A program made the translations under genes and the position numbers. A stretch of DNA of 8,176 bases from Actinomycetes bacterium (GTDB taxonomy: Bacteria > Actinomycetota > Humimicrobiia > Humimicrobiales > Humimicrobiaceae). Positions 6,108 to 8,176 of this stretch are shown one piece after another (position 1 is the first letter of the stretch; each line of letters begins with the position of its first letter). The stretch lies in NCBI GenBank assembly GCA_030609215.1, contig JAUWCR010000049.1, positions 1 through 8,176 of the forward strand. The letters run 5' to 3'. The notes beneath the pieces were generated by a model. It ran no database searches and was not told where the DNA came from. It was given only the letters and a program-made list of their open reading frames with translations.

Positions 6108-6541
6108 TCATATTTTTTCTTCAATTACAACTATAGTATCTTCTGCAATATCAATTAGCTTGTCTAAATTCGCTGATGGTTTTAATGGGTACCTGTAAAA
6201 CTTTTGGCAGGTTTTTAGAGAAGTCCCAGATTCTGCCATAAGTTCAATAAAATTAGATGCAAAGGATTTCATTTCGTACTTGGTAGGTCTTGACTTCTTT
6301 ACAGCAGTAATTAATTTTCTTACTTTTCTAATACCATCTATATCTAGTACTTTATAAAAAAAGTTTTTATTAAAATTCCAATCAGTGACTTTAAGATTAT
6401 TAGAATTCTGTAGAGCTATTTTACTGCCTTACAGTTTTTAGTTAAGATTAAATTTAGTCTGATATGAGCGGTATTATTATGAAATAACCATAGAATATTT
6501 TCAACTTCCTCAACAAAATTAAACTGTAAATCTCTTTCAAT
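6108..6541 (-). pseudogene. Frameshifted downstream part of the MazF/PemK-like gene, or a separate decayed gene
   Basis: Coding signal continues on the minus strand past the 137-aa gene in two more frames. The first (6541-6416) reads IERDLQFNFVEEVENILWLF, then HNNTAHIRLNLILTKNCKAV and K before TAG. The second (6428-6108, 106 codons) contains DWNFNKNFFYKVLDIDGIRK, SRPTKYEMKSFASNFIELMA and KLIDIAEDTIVVIEEKI before TGA. Each switch equals one missing base: one near 6530-6541, where the 137-aa frame turns into a hydrophobic tail, and one in the A-run at 6419-6422 that converts ...KAVK-IALQ... into a stop. Repaired, the product would be roughly 265-270 aa with an N-terminal SH3-like domain and a mostly helical C-terminal region. 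No ATG or ribosome binding site precedes either segment, so a broken single gene is the simplest reading. The C-terminal region matches nothing I recognise. Confidence 0.6.
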
Positions 6542-6867
6542 TTATTATTTGATAAAGCATCTTTTATAATTATTTTTTTATTATTTTCCAATAATGATAT
6601 GTCAATTTCATGTAACCCTGAATCTAAATCTAATATACACCTCTCATCAAAACAATACTCACCCTTTTCAAAAATTGTAAAAGAATTGTTTTTTCTATAT
6701 CCATTTTTTCTATAATGTTTAAATTTTGTAGTAGTAGTAAATAAATAAGCAAATTGTGGTTTAATTAAAAAGTGAGATTTACCAAGATATATAAATAATC
6801 TCGATTTGACCTCTCCGTTAATCTGGTAAGGGAAATCCAACCATAAAAATACCGTTCCTACTTGCAC
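6454..6867 (-). CDS. MazF/PemK-like candidate toxin paired with the Panacea gene, 3' end frameshifted
   Basis: The GTG at 6867 lies inside the end of the Panacea gene (10-base overlap), as expected for a coupled two-gene operon. The 137-aa product begins MQVGTVFLWLDFPYQINGEV, then KSRLFIYLGKS, resembling the G-x-V-x-x-x-D-F-P and K-x-R-(P/L)-x-(I/L)-(V/I) strands of MazF/PemK SH3-like toxins. It continues with TTTTKFKHYRK and CILDLDSGLHEI. MazF/PemK family members are typically ribosome-independent RNases; here that activity is inference from weak similarity. From about residue 110 the frame gives a hydrophobic run (LILLRKLKIFYGYFIIIPLI) unlike the rest, while a neighbouring frame gives a better protein sequence. 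The true product probably continued to 6108 and the last 25 or so residues here are an artefact of a lost base. Confidence 0.6.
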   Translation of the reverse strand: MQVGTVFLWLDFPYQINGEVKSRLFIYLGKSHFLIKPQFAYLFTTTTKFKHYRKNGYRKNNSFTIFEKGEYCFDERCILDLDSGLHEIDISLLENNKKIIIKDALSNNKLKEIYSLILLRKLKIFYGYFIIIPLISD

Positions 6868-7439
6868 GAACTGATTTCTTTCAATCCCTTATATGTTAGA
6901 AAATTTTCTTCTTGAATTGATAATTCATTATCAGATTTATTATTAAGATTTTCAAACATATCATTATAGTTAATCAAACTATTTGGTTTATTATTCCAAG
7001 CAATTTCCCAAGCTTTTATTTTATGGCTATCATCATTAATTTTTTTACAAATTACTCTTTGCGTTACACCACTAATACTATACTTATCTAATAACTTATT
7101 CATTAAGTCTACTTCATATTTTGAAAAATAATCAAGGTTTGCTTCTTTTTTACTAACTACAACAATAGCATTAGTAAAAGATCTAAAAAACTGGAAACAA
7201 TCTGTATCGGCAAATTCCTTTAAGTTATTATAAATTTCCGGTGGAACAGGACCTCTTTCTAATGCCTTATACTCCAATTCCAATGAAGGTTTACCTGTTT
7301 CTTTCAAACTCATAAAATCTAAAAAAGCTAAAAACTTATACAATATTGTTTGAGATAGATATTTTCCTGTTCTCTTAAAATGTTCAAATGCAAAATAGCA
7401 TATAGCATTTTTAATTTTTTCGCCTCTATATGCAATCAT
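6858..7439 (-). CDS. Panacea-domain (DUF4065/SocA-like) antitoxin
   Basis: The 193-aa product has the core Panacea pattern at residues 30-70: QTILYKFLAFLDFMSLKETG, then KPSLELEYKALERGPVPPEI and YNNL. This fits the family form in which a helix with (L/F)xxxDF is followed by G-x-P, Y-x-A and (Y/E)-GPVP-xx(I/L)Y. A later SHKIKAWEIAWN (138-149) matches the conserved tail of the domain. Panacea proteins are known as antitoxin domains (SocA, GepA, PanA) that partner with many unrelated toxins. The following overlapping gene is therefore its likely toxin. The start is firm: GGGAGG at 7451-7446 lies 6 bases before the ATG. The leader carries an inverted repeat and a palindrome suited to autoregulation. 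I saw no separate DNA-binding domain. Confidence 0.8.
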   Translation of the reverse strand: MIAYRGEKIKNAICYFAFEHFKRTGKYLSQTILYKFLAFLDFMSLKETGKPSLELEYKALERGPVPPEIYNNLKEFADTDCFQFFRSFTNAIVVVSKKEANLDYFSKYEVDLMNKLLDKYSISGVTQRVICKKINDDSHKIKAWEIAWNNKPNSLINYNDMFENLNNKSDNELSIQEENFLTYKGLKEISSCK

Positions 7440-7445
7440 TGATTT

Positions 7446-7451
7446 CCTCCC
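7446..7451 (-). promoter_or_regulatory. Strong Shine-Dalgarno of the Panacea gene
   Basis: GGGAGG on the minus strand, 6 bases before the ATG at 7439. It lies 3 bases downstream (in transcript sense) of the 12-base-arm inverted repeat, so folding of that repeat could affect ribosome access. Confidence 0.7.
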
Positions 7452-7454
7452 ATA

Positions 7455-7491
7455 AATTTAAGAAGACTGTTAACTACAATCTTCTTAAATT
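7455..7491. promoter_or_regulatory. 12-base-arm inverted repeat in the Panacea gene leader
   Basis: AATTTAAGAAGA (7455-7466) and TCTTCTTAAATT (7480-7491) are perfect reverse complements around a 13-base loop. As RNA on the minus strand this forms a leader hairpin beside the ribosome binding site; as DNA it could be an operator. On the plus strand it is followed by TTTTTT (7493-7498), so it could also terminate plus-strand transcription, although no plus-strand gene ends here. Confidence 0.6.
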
Positions 7492-7504
7492 GTTTTTTAT
7501 TTAT

Positions 7505-7529
7505 ATAGTCATGACTATTTATTAGTCAT
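7505..7529. promoter_or_regulatory. Operator-like palindrome with a third half-site
   Basis: ATAGTCATGACTAT (7505-7518) is a perfect 14-base palindrome. Its half-site TAGTCAT (7506-7512) recurs in direct orientation at 7523-7529, 17 bases along. The cluster lies just downstream of the predicted transcription start of the Panacea operon, a good place for an autorepressor to block RNA polymerase. Confidence 0.5.
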
Positions 7530-7549
7530 TATAAAATAAAACTAAATAT

Positions 7550-7579
7550 ATTATATGCAATTTATAAAACAGTTGTCAA
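7550..7579 (-). promoter_or_regulatory. Strong putative promoter of the Panacea operon
   Basis: On the minus strand a consensus -35 TTGACA (7579-7574) and a consensus -10 TATAAT (7555-7550) are separated by 18 bases. Transcription would start near 7543, giving a leader of about 104 bases that contains the palindrome and the inverted repeat. This is the best promoter match in the window. Confidence 0.6.
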
Positions 7580-7668
7580 TTTGTTAAACACTTTAATATT
7601 CTGCTTCTTGTAAAATTATTACTTAAATTTTATACTTTACTAAATATTTTTATTCTTTGTAAAAACTT

Positions 7669-7689
7669 AAACAATAGGATAGAAATTAG
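7669..7689 (+). repeat. Right copy of the 21-base direct repeat flanking the toxin-antitoxin block
   Basis: Identical to 5404-5424 and in the same orientation. It lies just upstream of the HD gene promoter, so the repeats bracket about 2.3 kb containing both toxin-antitoxin-like modules and leave the LVIVD and HD genes outside. Confidence 0.8.
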
Positions 7690-7702
7690 TTAAAGGTTAT
7701 TT

Positions 7703-7730
7703 TTGCATATAGCTTTGAATATGATATAAG
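7703..7730 (+). promoter_or_regulatory. Putative promoter of the HD hydrolase gene, extended -10 type
   Basis: TTGCAT (7703-7708) and TATAAG (7725-7730) are separated by 16 bases, and TGA directly before TATAAG forms an extended -10. Transcription would begin near 7737, about 5 bases before the ATG at 7742, so translation would be nearly leaderless. This fits the absence of any Shine-Dalgarno. Confidence 0.4.
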
Positions 7731-7741
7731 TTTTAAATAAT

Positions 7742-8176
7742 ATGGATAGAGAAGAAGCATTTGATTTAGTTAAAAAATACCTAAAAAATAAGAATTTAAT
7801 AAAGCACTGCCTTGCTGTTGAAGCTATAATGAAAGGAATTGCAAAAGAATTAAATAAAGCTAAAAGCAGAAGTGAAGATAAGAAATTATTTGATGAAAAA
7901 AAATGGGCAATTGCCGGACTTGTGCATGATATTGATTATGAAAGCACTGCCAAAGACCCTGAAAATCATTCTCTGGTAAGTGCAGAAATATTGAAAAAAA
8001 ACAATTTTGGAGAAGATATTATTTATGCCGTAAAAGCTCATAACAGCATCCATAACCTTCCTTTACAAAGTAAACTTGACATAGCTCTATTTGCAGCAGA
8101 TCCATTATCAGGCCTACTGGTAGCATCAGCGCTTATAAAACCTGAAAAGAAAATAAAAGCAATTGATACTCAATTT
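7742..8176 (+). CDS. HD-superfamily phosphohydrolase (COG2316-like), 3' end cut by the window
   Basis: From the ATG at 7742 the frame is open for 145 codons to the window edge. The protein begins MDREEAFDLVKKYLKNKNLI and carries the HD metal-binding set in order: His22 (KHCLAVE), His62-Asp63 (LVHDIDYE), His100 and His104 (AHNSIH) and Asp120 (AADPLSG). The spacing and the LVHDIDYE, KAHN and AADPLSGL motifs match small bacterial HDIG-type predicted hydrolases. Such enzymes are metal-dependent phosphohydrolases or phosphodiesterases; the substrate of this group is not known to me. Full-length relatives are about 185-190 aa, so some 40 residues are probably missing beyond the edge. All visible key residues are present and the gene looks functional. 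No ribosome binding site is seen and a very short leader is likely. Confidence 0.88.
   Translation, partial: MDREEAFDLVKKYLKNKNLIKHCLAVEAIMKGIAKELNKAKSRSEDKKLFDEKKWAIAGLVHDIDYESTAKDPENHSLVSAEILKKNNFGEDIIYAVKAHNSIHNLPLQSKLDIALFAADPLSGLLVASALIKPEKKIKAIDTQF

Noticed and set aside
7455..7491. Inverted repeat plus T-run read as a plus-strand terminator
   Set aside because: No plus-strand gene ends upstream of it; its position in the Panacea leader makes a regulatory role more likely.

Overview
The window is AT-rich bacterial DNA. Genes sit on both strands, several have clear GGAG-type ribosome binding sites, and promoters have TATAAT-like -10 boxes. Several secreted lipoproteins with Cys-ending signal peptides, a SEC-C zinc-knuckle remnant, an LVIVD propeller and an HD hydrolase suggest a low-GC anaerobe of the Firmicutes/Atribacterota/deep Actinobacteriota type. 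I cannot assign a taxon from sequence alone.

Left part (1-5370), cell-surface genes. A possible gene start runs off the left edge on the minus strand. A 431-base spacer follows, ending in a promoter for a 358-aa plus-strand lipoprotein. This converges with a 186-aa minus-strand lipoprotein, the stops being 12 bases apart. To the right, still on the minus strand, are a frameshifted SEC-C remnant with a possible terminator and a 375-aa lipoprotein with an HEYTH zinc-peptidase motif. Next comes a decayed second copy of the 186-aa lipoprotein, in which the C-terminal and N-terminal coding pieces are fused by an internal deletion of about 390 bases. The plus strand then carries a membrane-anchored LVIVD-repeat beta-propeller protein. 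Its start is best placed at 4105, not at an upstream GTG, because a good promoter lies at 4061-4088.

Middle part (5404-7689), an accessory block bounded by a perfect 21-base direct repeat. It holds two convergent toxin-antitoxin-like modules. On the plus strand, a Phd/YefM-type antitoxin overlaps by 4 bases a 44-aa protein that sits where a toxin would be. On the minus strand, a Panacea-domain (DUF4065/SocA-like) protein overlaps by 10 bases a MazF/PemK-like candidate toxin. The coding signal of that second gene continues through two further frames down to 6108, which points to two single-base losses and probable inactivation. The Panacea gene has a strong promoter, an operator-like palindrome and a 12-base-arm inverted repeat in its leader.

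Right edge (7742-8176). A nearly complete HD-superfamily hydrolase gene (COG2316-like) runs off the end and may be translated from a very short leader. Without the block between the repeats, the LVIVD gene and the HD gene would be close neighbours. This fits the TA block being an insertion, though that is inference.
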